DNA from: Bacteroidales bacterium UBA1208
GTDB taxonomy: Bacteria; Bacteroidota; Bacteroidia; Bacteroidales; P3
DNA: 35,782 nt
Reading direction: 5' to 3'
Assembly: GCA_002309955.1 (NCBI GenBank)
Contig: DBXQ01000064.1
Coordinates: forward strand, 4,695-40,476
How positions within the stretch are numbered: the stretch's first letter is position 1; each line of letters begins with the position of its first letter. The translations under genes were made by a program, and so were the position numbers. Of this stretch, positions 16,837 to 25,100 are shown piece after piece. The notes below the pieces were generated by a model, which made no database searches, had not been told where the DNA came from, and worked only from the letters and a program-made list of their open reading frames with translations.

Positions 16837-17523
16837 ATGTCCTTCATCCACAAAATAAGAAAACGGATTGACCGAATACGGTTTAAACCTATCGACGTAT
16901 ACGTGTTCCACTCTGTATCCCCTACTTTCGACCCCCGGTGCTGTGTTGAACAGGATTGGTGTTCAACGCAGAATTTCAAGGACGCGATCATGAAGATAAA
17001 GGAGAGCTGTGATTTCATTTCGTTGCCCGAGGCTTACCGTAAACTAAAGCACAATGTGTTCCGTCTGAAAAGATATGCTGTGTTGACATGCGACGATGGT
17101 TTCGTGTCTGCCCTGTCTGTCCTGCCTTTTGTTGTGGAGCAGGGCATTCCTATGACTCTGTTCATCAATGCCAAGTATCTTGATGGGAAAAGTGTTAGGG
17201 AGGGTTATTCGGAATGCCCGCAGTATATTGATGCGGATCAACTTAACAGCATCCGTTCGGATTTGATTACTGTCGGGATGCACGGCTACGAGCATGTGGA
17301 CTGCACCTGTCTGTCTGCGTCGGATTTTGCTCGGTCGGTGGAACGGTGTGTCAACATTCTGGAGAGCCACCCGCGGTTCATTCCGTATTACGCATATACA
17401 TGGGGGAGGTGGAACGATACGACTCAGGGTGTATTGAAGCGGATGAACCTGATCCCAGTGTTGTGCGACGGCGCCACTAATTACAGGTATTCCCATGGGA
17501 TAAGCAGATTGTGTCTTGTATGA
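16837..17523 (+). CDS. Polysaccharide deacetylase (NodB/CE4-like)
   Basis: A 228-residue protein with the CE4 catalytic pattern: TCDDG (84-88; the first Asp is the expected base, the second a metal ligand) and the His-x3-His metal motif HGYEH (149-153). The N-terminal half also shows VYVFHSVSP, typical of polysaccharide deacetylases in glycan loci. Known role: metal-dependent removal of N- or O-acetyl groups from sugars. No signal peptide is evident, so it probably acts in the cytoplasm on lipid-linked or nucleotide sugars. Cys replaces the common Phe before DDG. It overlaps the next gene by four bases (ATGA). From here the + strand becomes G/T-rich, in contrast to the A/C-rich preceding block. 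Confidence 0.85.
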   Translation: MSFIHKIRKRIDRIRFKPIDVYVFHSVSPTFDPRCCVEQDWCSTQNFKDAIMKIKESCDFISLPEAYRKLKHNVFRLKRYAVLTCDDGFVSALSVLPFVVEQGIPMTLFINAKYLDGKSVREGYSECPQYIDADQLNSIRSDLITVGMHGYEHVDCTCLSASDFARSVERCVNILESHPRFIPYYAYTWGRWNDTTQGVLKRMNLIPVLCDGATNYRYSHGISRLCLV

Positions 17524-18353
17524 AAATATCGATTATCACTATTAACTGGAACAACAACGAAGGGTTAAAGAGAACTCTTGAGAGTGTTGTGTCGCAAACG
17601 TCAAGGGAGTACGAGTATATTGTGGTGGACGGCGCAAGCACCGATGGCAGTGTGGAGACTATCGTACGGTATGCCAACCATTCCATACTGCGGTGGGTTT
17701 CGGAGCCCGACGGGGGTATTTACAATGCAATGAACAAGGGTATCCGCATGGCGACGGGGGAGTATGTGATGATGCTCAATTCGGGCGACTGGTTTGTGGG
17801 TGAGGGTGTGTTGGAGGCGTTGTTGGCTGCATTGGAGAGGAACGGCTATCCTGATATCCTGTATGGAACGACTACCAAGGTGTGGCCTAACGGCCGAACG
17901 ATGAAGAACCGCTCGTGGGAGCCGTACTACAGTATGTTCAGTTTCTATCGCGGGTCATTGGATCATGTGGGGACTTTGATTCGACGCGAATTGTTTGACA
18001 GGTATGGCATGTATGACGAGTCGATGAAGATTTGTTCGGATTGGGCGTGGTTTATGAGGGTAGTTGTATTCAGCAATGTCCAGCCTGTACATGTCGATGT
18101 TGATTCGGTCTTTTTTGACATGACGGGTATCAGCGAGGACGGTGGCCGGAATAGGCTTTTGATTGAGCGGGAGCGGAGGAAGGCCATAGAGGCGTTACTT
18201 CCTCGGCCGATATTGGCTGACTATGACCGGTATTCTGACGATATAGTACTGATGAGGCGCATTCGTCGCCATCCGTTTGCCTACCGCATGGTAAGACTGA
18301 CGGAGCGGTTGCTTTTTAAAATGGAGAGATGCAGGAAACGAGGTATTCGGTAA
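17520..18353 (+). CDS. GT2 family glycosyltransferase (SEPDGGIYNAMNKG type)
   Basis: A 277-residue enzyme with ISIITINWNN (3-12), VVDGASTDGS (35-44), the diagnostic SEPDGGIYNAMNKG (61-74) and MLNSGD (85-90) in place of the usual DxD. This subgroup is common in colanic-acid and capsule clusters. The ATG at 17520 overlaps the deacetylase stop codon (ATGA), making it a better start than the GTG at 17511. The gene ends 25 nt inside the following glycosyltransferase gene, so deacetylase and both GT2 genes form a tightly coupled trio that was probably acquired together. Donor is unknown. Confidence 0.92.
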   Translation: MKISIITINWNNNEGLKRTLESVVSQTSREYEYIVVDGASTDGSVETIVRYANHSILRWVSEPDGGIYNAMNKGIRMATGEYVMMLNSGDWFVGEGVLEALLAALERNGYPDILYGTTTKVWPNGRTMKNRSWEPYYSMFSFYRGSLDHVGTLIRRELFDRYGMYDESMKICSDWAWFMRVVVFSNVQPVHVDVDSVFFDMTGISEDGGRNRLLIERERRKAIEALLPRPILADYDRYSDDIVLMRRIRRHPFAYRMVRLTERLLFKMERCRKRGIR

Positions 18354-19306
18354 TTATACCGGTGTATAACAAGGAGCGGTATGTTTCCCGCGCCGTGGAA
18401 AGCGTGCTACGGCAAGAGGGAGCTGCGACAGTCGAGAACGGTTGTGTAGAGTTAATTGTAGTGGACGACGGCAGTCTGGACAGTTCGTATGAGGCAGCCA
18501 AAGGGGCGATAGGTGGCTGCGAGGGTTGCCGAATCCTGCGGAGGGAAAACGGCGGTGTGGCGGCAGCACGCAATACGGGTATCGCCTCTACAAGGGGGAA
18601 GTATCTGTGTTTTTTGGATGCCGACGATTGGTGGGAGCCCACTTTCCTTCAACATATTGACGATTTGGTGACAGAGTATCCCCAGGCGGCCGTGTTTGCA
18701 TCGAATTATTATTTGGTAAAGAACGGCCTACGAAAAGTGGCTCCTATAGGGTTGGCCGATAGTTTCAAAAAGGGATATATCAATTACTGCAATACTTATT
18801 CCAAAACATTGTGCATGCCGATTACCTCAAGCTCAACGGTTGTGTTGAAACAAGCGGTAGAGAGTGTCGGGGGATTTAATGAGCAGCTAACGTTAGGTGA
18901 AGATTTCGACCTGTGGATTCGACTGGCAATACAATACAAAGTGGCTTTTGTGAACATTCCTCTTTCGAATTATTTTCAGGATGTACCTACAGGGATGAGA
19001 GCCACGAGGAGGCTCCATGACCCAAAAGGGCATATGCTTTGGAATCTTGATTACCTCAGAGAGATTGAACAGCAGAGCAAAGATTTAAAGTGTTTGCTAG
19101 ACCGATTGAGATGCGGCGGGCTGTACCGATACTACTTGTCGAACAAATACCATGAAGCCGCAGTGAAGGAATTGATGAAAGTCGAGTGGTCGAACGTGCC
19201 GAAGTCAATGTATCGTAGATACCATTCGCCACGTTGGGTTCAGAAGTGTCTTTTCTGTGTCCGAAAGATGGGGTCAACAGTCAAGCAGTCTCTTTTAAAT
19301 TCGTGA
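18329..19306 (+). CDS. GT2 family glycosyltransferase
   Basis: A 325-residue enzyme with YSVIIPVYNKE (6-16), VVDDGS (44-49), the ENGGVAAARNTG segment (73-84) and the metal-binding FLDADDWW (95-102), followed by the LGEDFDLWIRL motif that usually positions the acceptor. The start overlaps the preceding gene by 25 nt. The last two codons and the stop (TTCGTGA region, 19300-19306) lie within inverted repeat copy 6, so the C-terminus may have been set by insertion of that element. Confidence 0.92.
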   Translation: MQETRYSVIIPVYNKERYVSRAVESVLRQEGAATVENGCVELIVVDDGSLDSSYEAAKGAIGGCEGCRILRRENGGVAAARNTGIASTRGKYLCFLDADDWWEPTFLQHIDDLVTEYPQAAVFASNYYLVKNGLRKVAPIGLADSFKKGYINYCNTYSKTLCMPITSSSTVVLKQAVESVGGFNEQLTLGEDFDLWIRLAIQYKVAFVNIPLSNYFQDVPTGMRATRRLHDPKGHMLWNLDYLREIEQQSKDLKCLLDRLRCGGLYRYYLSNKYHEAAVKELMKVEWSNVPKSMYRRYHSPRWVQKCLFCVRKMGSTVKQSLLNS

Positions 19307-19342
19307 ATCGATTCACACATTCACACGTTCATTTACACATTC
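19297..19342 (-). repeat. Intergenic repeat family, copy 6 (inverted)
   Basis: AAATTCGTGAATCGATTCAC, then ACATTCACACG and TTTACACATTC is the reverse complement of the forward pattern. It starts inside the end of the GT2 gene and supplies its TGA stop; it ends shortly before the membrane protein gene. Confidence 0.7.
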
Positions 19343-19359
19343 AAGAACGTTTACTCATT

Positions 19360-20757
19360 ATGATACGGTTTTTTCCAAAACAGATTTCTACCACGGCTAT
19401 AACGGTATACTTGATTACGCTTGGTGCAGTGAGTCTGTTATTTCTAAAGTACATGCTTGGGTTCGATTTTTTGATTATCGGCATAGCATGGGTACTTTTC
19501 TTTTTCCTGCTTTCCAATTATTACACCCAACGATGGATGGATGTAGAGGACAAGAAATTTGTCAGGAAGCTATTCACAACAGCACTCTTGTTCCGGCTCG
19601 GCTGGGTGTTGTTCTCCTATGTGTATTACTACATCAAGACGGGTATCCCGTTTGAGTTTGGTGCAAGCGATTCGTTTGGATACCACTCCGCTGCAGAATG
19701 GTATGTGGATATGGGATGGACGCAGGCTCTTGAGAGGTTGGGACTCACCCCATTAAGCGACAGAGGCTATGTGTTATACTTGACGGCATTGTATTGGCTA
19801 ATAGGCCCCAATATCATTGTGACACGCATACTCAAATCGATAATGAGTGCGTACAGTTGTGTGCTTATTTATAAGTTGGCAAGTCGTAACGCGGGTGAGT
19901 CGGCAGGACGGATAGCAGGCATATTCTGCTGCCTAATGCCTAATTTAATTATGTATTGCGGTCTGCACTTGAAGGAGACAGAAATGTTATTCCTTACTAT
20001 TTTTGCTTTGGAGAGAGCTGACAACCTGTTTCGGAACAAAACAATATCATTCTGGAACATCTTGCTTGTGGCTGTATTGACATTGTCTTTGTTCACCTTC
20101 AGAACCGTATTGGGGGTATCGGTACTATTCTGTATCCTGACGGCTATCGTGTTTTCAAGCGGGGCAGTGATGAGCAAATGGAACAGAACGATTTTGATTT
20201 TCTGGGCAGCGATCGGGTTGCTTGTCATGGCAGGCGGTACAATCACCAACGAAGCACAGAGTTATTGGGAACACCGTGACGAAAATCAGGCTGCAAAGAG
20301 AGATCATCAGGTTTCTAAGGGTGTTTCGTGGGCAAAGTATGCTACCGGAGCAGTTATGGCACCGATAATGTTTGTACTGCCGTTCCCAACAATGGTGGAT
20401 GTTGACGAGCAGTATAACCAGCAGTTAATTCACGGAGGAAATTATGTACGTGTATTCCTTGGAGGGTTTGTGATTCTTGCCTTATTCAGTTCGATATTTG
20501 TAAAGAAGAACTGGCGCGATTTGATAATGCTTGATACGTACTTGGTATCTTATCTTGGCATTATTTGTATGAGCGGCTTTGCGAATTCCGAACGGTTTCT
20601 CCTTCCTGGACTACCAGTGTTGCTGATTTTGGCGGCATACGGTGTTTCGTTACTCAATGCACGTAATTACACGTGGGTACGAACATGGTTCTGGATAGTT
20701 CCAGTGATTACTATCGGATGGGCAGTGTTCAAGCTCGGATCGCGTGGCATTCTATAG
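19360..20757 (+). CDS. Multi-spanning membrane protein, GT-C glycosyltransferase-like or polymerase-like
   Basis: A 465-residue protein with roughly ten or more hydrophobic segments. The first loop after TM2-3 contains GASDSFGYHSAAEWY (101-115), an acidic loop position comparable to the catalytic Asp region of GT-C enzymes (PMT/ArnT-like families, using polyprenyl-phosphate sugars). A large hydrophilic loop is at about 295-325. The ATG at 19360 is preferred because the longer frame from 19234 overlaps the previous gene and would read through the repeat. Alternatives are a Wzy-type polymerase or an O-acyl transfer protein; no family was recognised with certainty. If the glycan is exported by the ABC system a Wzy would be unnecessary, which favours a GT-C side-branch transferase. 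Confidence 0.6.
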   Translation: MIRFFPKQISTTAITVYLITLGAVSLLFLKYMLGFDFLIIGIAWVLFFFLLSNYYTQRWMDVEDKKFVRKLFTTALLFRLGWVLFSYVYYYIKTGIPFEFGASDSFGYHSAAEWYVDMGWTQALERLGLTPLSDRGYVLYLTALYWLIGPNIIVTRILKSIMSAYSCVLIYKLASRNAGESAGRIAGIFCCLMPNLIMYCGLHLKETEMLFLTIFALERADNLFRNKTISFWNILLVAVLTLSLFTFRTVLGVSVLFCILTAIVFSSGAVMSKWNRTILIFWAAIGLLVMAGGTITNEAQSYWEHRDENQAAKRDHQVSKGVSWAKYATGAVMAPIMFVLPFPTMVDVDEQYNQQLIHGGNYVRVFLGGFVILALFSSIFVKKNWRDLIMLDTYLVSYLGIICMSGFANSERFLLPGLPVLLILAAYGVSLLNARNYTWVRTWFWIVPVITIGWAVFKLGSRGIL

Positions 20758-20763
20758 GAATAA

Positions 20764-20794
20764 ATTGAAATTCGTTCTCATATGCCTATATTTG
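20764..20794 (+). promoter_or_regulatory. Bacteroidetes-type promoter ahead of the AT-rich two-gene cassette
   Basis: ATTG at 20764-20767, a 19-nt spacer and TATATTTG at 20787-20794 give an exact TAnnTTTG -7 box. A second, weaker candidate is TTTG at 20915-20918, 18 nt, then TATATTAG at 20937-20944. Either would transcribe the two genes at 20995-22776 independently of the main operon. Confidence 0.6.
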
Positions 20795-20994
20795 ACTAAT
20801 TTTTTACAGCACCATAGATGCTGAATCCTAAAATAACCCCATACAAGGAACGCAGCGTAGAACCAAGGAAAATATTGCTAATCAGAATATTGAAGAGACG
20901 TGACATTGAAAAAGTTTGATAAAATCAGTCACATGTTATATTAGAGTGAAAAATATTCGAATGAAACAGAAACAGCTTATTAAAAATATAAAAA

Positions 20995-21684
20995 ATGCCT
21001 AATGAAATTGAAAAAGACGTGACAACATCTGACGTCATAAAAAAAATTACGCCAATAAAATTGGAAGAAAAAAATGCTGAAGAATATATTAAATACATCC
21101 AAAACTTAGCAGACAAACGCGATCCAAGTGACATTTATTACAATGAAGGAAAGCCGTATGCATCAATTCTTATGGCAACACTACTTTGCAACACTCATAC
21201 ATCCTTGAAAATGTATTGCACAGGGTTAAGGCCAGGAATTCTTTGTGGGAAATACGAAGGTGATGGGAAAGGATATGAGGGTGCATATTGGACTGCCTTT
21301 AAAGATTTTTTTACCGAATCTAACATCAAAAAAATCAGTAATAAACATGGGAAAATCCAAATATTAATCCAGAAAAAAAATTGGATAGGTAATTTACCTT
21401 TTAAAAGAGTTTTTGATTGCCAAAAAAAATGTCCTGGAACAATAGAAGTTCGATGGATAAAGAAGAAAGGCATTAGCAACCTTTTCTCCATATTACACAA
21501 TAATAATTCTATTGGAAAAGACAATTTCGCAATTTTTGATGGTAGAGCATATCGGATAGAATATGATCCTGATAGATTCATGGCTTCAGGGTCTTTTAAC
21601 GATGTGGAAATGTGTACATTTTTGTCCAAAATATTCGACAAAGAATTTGAATCTGCAACTGAGATCACAAGTCCTCTCGACTGA
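20995..21684 (+). CDS. Uncharacterised protein, possible catalytically degenerate PLD-like fold
   Basis: A 229-residue basic, Lys-rich protein with no signal peptide or membrane segment; family not recognised. Residues 51-105 contain ASILMATLL and MYCTGLRPGILCGKYEG. The C-terminal segment DNFAIFDGRAYRIEYD (176-191), then MASGSFND (196-203) and FDKEFESA (214-221), resembles the second half of a phospholipase D repeat (D-G-x-x-Y, G-S-x-N/D, F-D-x-x-F). The HxK of an active HKD motif is not there: Lys and Asn occupy those places in my alignment. A nucleic-acid or lipid-binding role is conceivable but unproven. The gene is about 25-30% GC, far below its neighbours, and lies 18 nt upstream of a membrane protein gene with the same composition. 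Nothing links it to glycan synthesis. Confidence 0.6.
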   Translation: MPNEIEKDVTTSDVIKKITPIKLEEKNAEEYIKYIQNLADKRDPSDIYYNEGKPYASILMATLLCNTHTSLKMYCTGLRPGILCGKYEGDGKGYEGAYWTAFKDFFTESNIKKISNKHGKIQILIQKKNWIGNLPFKRVFDCQKKCPGTIEVRWIKKKGISNLFSILHNNNSIGKDNFAIFDGRAYRIEYDPDRFMASGSFNDVEMCTFLSKIFDKEFESATEITSPLD

Positions 21685-21702
21685 TATTAATAAAATCTTT
21701 CT

Positions 21703-22776
21703 ATGTTTTATTCTATATACGATTTCGCCCCTCTTATTCAACTTTTGGTAGGAAGTGTATTTTTGAACGAGTACTTCACGGCAAAAAAATGGTTTATTCT
21801 TTCATCCGAACAAAAAAAAACCATTACTGAAAATACTCCACCCGCATTAAAAACTCAGTACATTACGAGGAAAATGTATAAACACAGCATAGATGCCAAT
21901 CAAAATCTGTATCGTTCCGTACTATCAATCCTATCTTTATATGGATGTATTTCACTTTTTTATTGTGCAACATGCCATTCGCATACATCGGATATTGTCA
22001 TATACGATGTATCATGCTTTGGCCCCATTATGACCACAATCATTGTAATTGCATATCTTATTTGGGCTTTATGTGTGTATGGTCATATTGGGCAAAAATG
22101 GCATCAATATGTCACCATAGTAGTTTTTATACTATTAGTTTTTTCTTTCTTACTTTTTTTTCTGTTTTTCCCTCTTTTATTTGCCAACACATTAGAACCT
22201 GCACGCCCCTATATCAATATATCTATTTTATTCACATTACTCATATGGTTTTTGCATATTGCAAAGAAAAAAATACTAATAAAAGCTTGTATCCCATATT
22301 GGATGGATGTTGTACGTTACTTGAAATTAATACTCCCACCTGACAATAATAATATTGATAATACGATTAGCACCATCTTGGAAACTATAAAAAATAACCC
22401 TAATATGAAAAGGCATACAAGATACCAGCTAATTAAACTATGTATATTATACTTACATGATTCCATGTTATTTTGCAAAGACTCTAACGGGGAAAGGGTA
22501 ATAAACAAGACTATTATCCAGAGTAACATTGTGAATGTAACTACATTAATTGATAATAGTTCTATTCGAAACATTGAAAAAAGAAAATTAAAAAAGAACA
22601 TTCCAAATAAATTATCTTTCAGTATAGACCTATCTAACGGCAATTATAAGCCTACAAATATTTCTCAAAAAAAACAAATTAAAATGGGGATGAAAATTGT
22701 TCGTAGATTAGCACAATTCGGTGCATATGAAAACTCAGAGGAAGAACACAATGCACATGTTGCAAATAGCAGGTAA
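21703..22776 (+). CDS. Uncharacterised membrane protein with cytosolic C-terminal domain
   Basis: A 357-residue protein with a hydrophobic N-terminal stretch (about 7-22), an apparent hydrophilic segment, and four clear hydrophobic helices at about 72-90, 104-126, 136-162 and 170-187. A soluble, Lys/Asn-rich C-terminal domain of about 165 residues follows. The loop 90-96 has a Cys-His-rich stretch (CATCHSH). The family was not recognised. It follows the preceding gene by 18 nt and shares its low GC (60 bases at 22381-22440 contain 16 G+C), so the pair is very likely co-transcribed and acquired together. A soluble protein plus a membrane protein in an AT-rich island is a layout often seen in toxin-antitoxin or phage-defence pairs, but that is only an analogy here. 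Confidence 0.6.
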   Translation: MFYSIYDFAPLIQLLVGSVFLNEYFTAKKWFILSSEQKKTITENTPPALKTQYITRKMYKHSIDANQNLYRSVLSILSLYGCISLFYCATCHSHTSDIVIYDVSCFGPIMTTIIVIAYLIWALCVYGHIGQKWHQYVTIVVFILLVFSFLLFFLFFPLLFANTLEPARPYINISILFTLLIWFLHIAKKKILIKACIPYWMDVVRYLKLILPPDNNNIDNTISTILETIKNNPNMKRHTRYQLIKLCILYLHDSMLFCKDSNGERVINKTIIQSNIVNVTTLIDNSSIRNIEKRKLKKNIPNKLSFSIDLSNGNYKPTNISQKKQIKMGMKIVRRLAQFGAYENSEEEHNAHVANSR

Positions 22777-22807
22777 TCAACAACCTATACTGCAAATTTT
22801 CCAATGA

Positions 22808-22884
22808 CGGTTATTATCGTAAAGCATTGTATAATTGTATATATGTGTAATATACCATTTGCATCATATTTAGACCGATTTGGG
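22808..22884 (+). repeat. Dispersed intergenic element, copy 2
   Basis: CGGTTATTATC (22808-22818) followed by GACCGATTTGGG (22873-22884), the same two words in the same order as at 3161-3252. It lies in the gap after the AT-rich gene pair. Confidence 0.45.
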
Positions 22885-22930
22885 ATGAATAGTTTCTTCA
22901 ATTTCTCATTAATCAAGATTAATTGAAAGT

Positions 22931-24031
22931 ATGAAGGTCGCTTTTTATTTTGGTGCACTAAACAGAGGTGGTGCGGAGACTTTGGCTTTAGATATCTTGA
23001 CGAAATGCCGTTCGCTAAATTTCGAGACAGTTTGTTTATATAGGAAAGACGGTGTGTTGTCAGAAGATTTTTCTAATACCGGCACCCAAATGCTACGGGT
23101 TGCACGAAAAAGGAGCTGGACAGTGTATCTATGGCATTTATGCAGAGCCGTACGAAAGAATGAAATCAATATTATCCATGCACAGACATCATTGAACGCG
23201 ATACTCGCCGCTATCTGCTCATGGTTTACGGGAGTTAAAGTAGTGACCACCTTCCATGGATTCAGTTTTGTCAATTCACCAAGCTTTTTAAGAAAAATCA
23301 TCTTGAAAGGTTCGGATCGTATAATCTTTGTTAGTGAACATCTTAGAGACACTTTTCTGAAGAAAGGAGATTTTGGATGTTCCGATAAGTGCCACGTGGT
23401 GTATAACGGTATCAATTTTGAGAAGTTTGCTTTGCCCGTTCCTGGCTACAGGGAAAATGGTTGCTTGAAGATGTGTATGGTAGGTAGCTTCGGTGAAGGA
23501 CGCAACCATATGTTGGTGTGCCGATTTCTCCAGTTGCTGAAAAGCGAAGGTGTTGACTTCCATTTTACCTTTATCGGAGCCGCCCGACAAAAAGAAATGA
23601 ATTTATATAACGAGTGTGTGGAATACTGCAATAGTCATAACCTTGCTGGTTATGTCACCTTTGCCGGCTTGTGCAACAACGTTCCCGAACTATTGCAGGA
23701 TATGGATGCTTTTGTGTACTCCACTCGGCACGATAGTTTTGGTATTGCTGTGATTGAGGCAATAGCGGCGGGTGTCCCTACTTTTGTGAACGACTGGTGT
23801 GTAATGAATGAGATTACTCAGGGAGGACGTTGGGCTACATTGTACAAATCGGATGACGAGTTGTCCCTCCTGCAGGTATTCAAGGAGTTTATATCCGATA
23901 GGAAAGGTTTCAAAACACGGGCTTTGACCAGTTCAAAAGAGGTAAGGGACACTTACAGCATTAAGCGGCATATCGATTCTTTGACAAAAGTCTATTCAGA
24001 AATATTAAATCCGGATACCAAAGCCAATTAA
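22931..24031 (+). CDS. GT4 family glycosyltransferase
   Basis: A 366-residue GT-B enzyme. The N-terminal domain has NRGGAETLALDI (11-22), typical of GT4 acceptor-side glycine loops, and HAQTS with TFHGF (107-111). The C-terminal donor domain has the E-x7-E-like signature in DSFGIAVIEAIAAGVPT (268-284). It is a retaining transferase acting in the cytoplasm on a lipid-linked glycan, donor unknown. It is the first glycan gene after the AT-rich cassette, and its own base composition returns to that of the locus. Confidence 0.9.
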   Translation: MKVAFYFGALNRGGAETLALDILTKCRSLNFETVCLYRKDGVLSEDFSNTGTQMLRVARKRSWTVYLWHLCRAVRKNEINIIHAQTSLNAILAAICSWFTGVKVVTTFHGFSFVNSPSFLRKIILKGSDRIIFVSEHLRDTFLKKGDFGCSDKCHVVYNGINFEKFALPVPGYRENGCLKMCMVGSFGEGRNHMLVCRFLQLLKSEGVDFHFTFIGAARQKEMNLYNECVEYCNSHNLAGYVTFAGLCNNVPELLQDMDAFVYSTRHDSFGIAVIEAIAAGVPTFVNDWCVMNEITQGGRWATLYKSDDELSLLQVFKEFISDRKGFKTRALTSSKEVRDTYSIKRHIDSLTKVYSEILNPDTKAN

Positions 24032-24058
24032 ATCAATTGATTGAAATATATATCGAAA

Positions 24059-25069
24059 ATGAAAGCACAGATTAAGAAAGTTTTACGTTTTAATAAATGG
24101 GCCGTGCAATTGATGCGAGAAAGCACGAAAACCAATGGCATCTCTTTTCCAAATAGTTACTATAACTTAGCCAAGGCATATTTTGTCCAACACTTCTCTC
24201 TGGAAGAGCTAAAGTATTATGGATATTTGGAGTTGTCGCCTACTGAACGGAAACAACTCGTACCTCGAAAAGAGGATATCCTATTTCTACGAAAGGTGAA
24301 CAATGTGACAGAAAGTTCAGTGTTGAGCGACAAGAGAAAATGTTATCTATTTTTCAAGGATTTCTACCGGAGGGATGTTCTGGCAGTTAGTGAGAGCGAT
24401 TGTACCCTACCCCAATGTCATGAAGAATTCATTAAGTTTGTCCGAAAACATGATAGGGTTATCTTGAAGCCTATCTCAGAATGCGAAGGGAGGGGTGTAT
24501 GTATAGTGGAGTCATCCCAATATGATGATAAAGGTTTGACCAACCTTTTGTCTAAATATAACAGAGGGTTTATGGCTGAGGAAAAAGTTATTCAGTGTGA
24601 TTTTATGTCGTCGGTTCATCCGAAATCTGTAAATACTATCAGAATTAACACGGTACGCTATAACGACGGCGTGGAGGTATTATGGCCTACATGGAGGATC
24701 GGTCGTGGTGATTCAGTTGTGGACAATTACAGCTCAGGAGGTATCTCTGTAACCATTGATGCAAAAAGCGGTGTTACGCTTCGGGCATTAAGCAAAGACA
24801 ACCGTTTTTTCACGACCCACCCTGACACTGGCTCCCCGCTTGTGGGCATACACATCCCCTGTTGGGATGAGTTGTGCGAATTGGTCTGTCAATTGGCCAA
24901 TAAGTTGAGAGATATTCGGTTTGTTGGATGGGATATGTCGCTGACTGACGATGGATGGGTGTTGATTGAGGCCAATTATGAGCCTGACAATAAAGCTTGG
25001 CAACTGTGCTCGGGTGTGGGAATACGGGAAGACCTTGAACGTATCAAGCACCGATTGGCTGTTGACTGA
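24059..25069 (+). CDS. Sugar-transfer-associated ATP-grasp protein
   Basis: A 336-residue protein matching the ATP-grasp family that recurs next to glycosyltransferases in polysaccharide loci. It has ILKPISECEGRGV (135-147, ATP-binding loop), SVNTIRINTVR (190-200), a Gly-rich SSGGIS (225-230) and GWDMSLTDDGWVLIEAN (290-306, metal and ATP ligands). The chemistry is presumed to be ligation of a carboxylate, such as an amino acid, to a sugar or lipid carrier; substrates of this family are not established. The ATG at 24059 is preferred to the TTG at 24041. It is the second ATP-grasp enzyme of the locus, unrelated in detail to the one at 15245. Confidence 0.82.
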   Translation: MKAQIKKVLRFNKWAVQLMRESTKTNGISFPNSYYNLAKAYFVQHFSLEELKYYGYLELSPTERKQLVPRKEDILFLRKVNNVTESSVLSDKRKCYLFFKDFYRRDVLAVSESDCTLPQCHEEFIKFVRKHDRVILKPISECEGRGVCIVESSQYDDKGLTNLLSKYNRGFMAEEKVIQCDFMSSVHPKSVNTIRINTVRYNDGVEVLWPTWRIGRGDSVVDNYSSGGISVTIDAKSGVTLRALSKDNRFFTTHPDTGSPLVGIHIPCWDELCELVCQLANKLRDIRFVGWDMSLTDDGWVLIEANYEPDNKAWQLCSGVGIREDLERIKHRLAVD

Positions 25070-25100
25070 CATTGATAACTTTAAGTAATATCACTTCAAT

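Noticed and set aside
20961..21002. 13-codon frame (MKQKQLIKNIKNA) overlapping the start of the gene at 20995
   Set aside because: It could be a leader peptide, but AT-rich DNA yields such frames readily and nothing else supports it.
21195..21668. 157-codon antisense frame in the AT-rich cassette
   Set aside because: It lies wholly within the + strand gene at 20995, which has the better start, spacing and coupling to the next gene.
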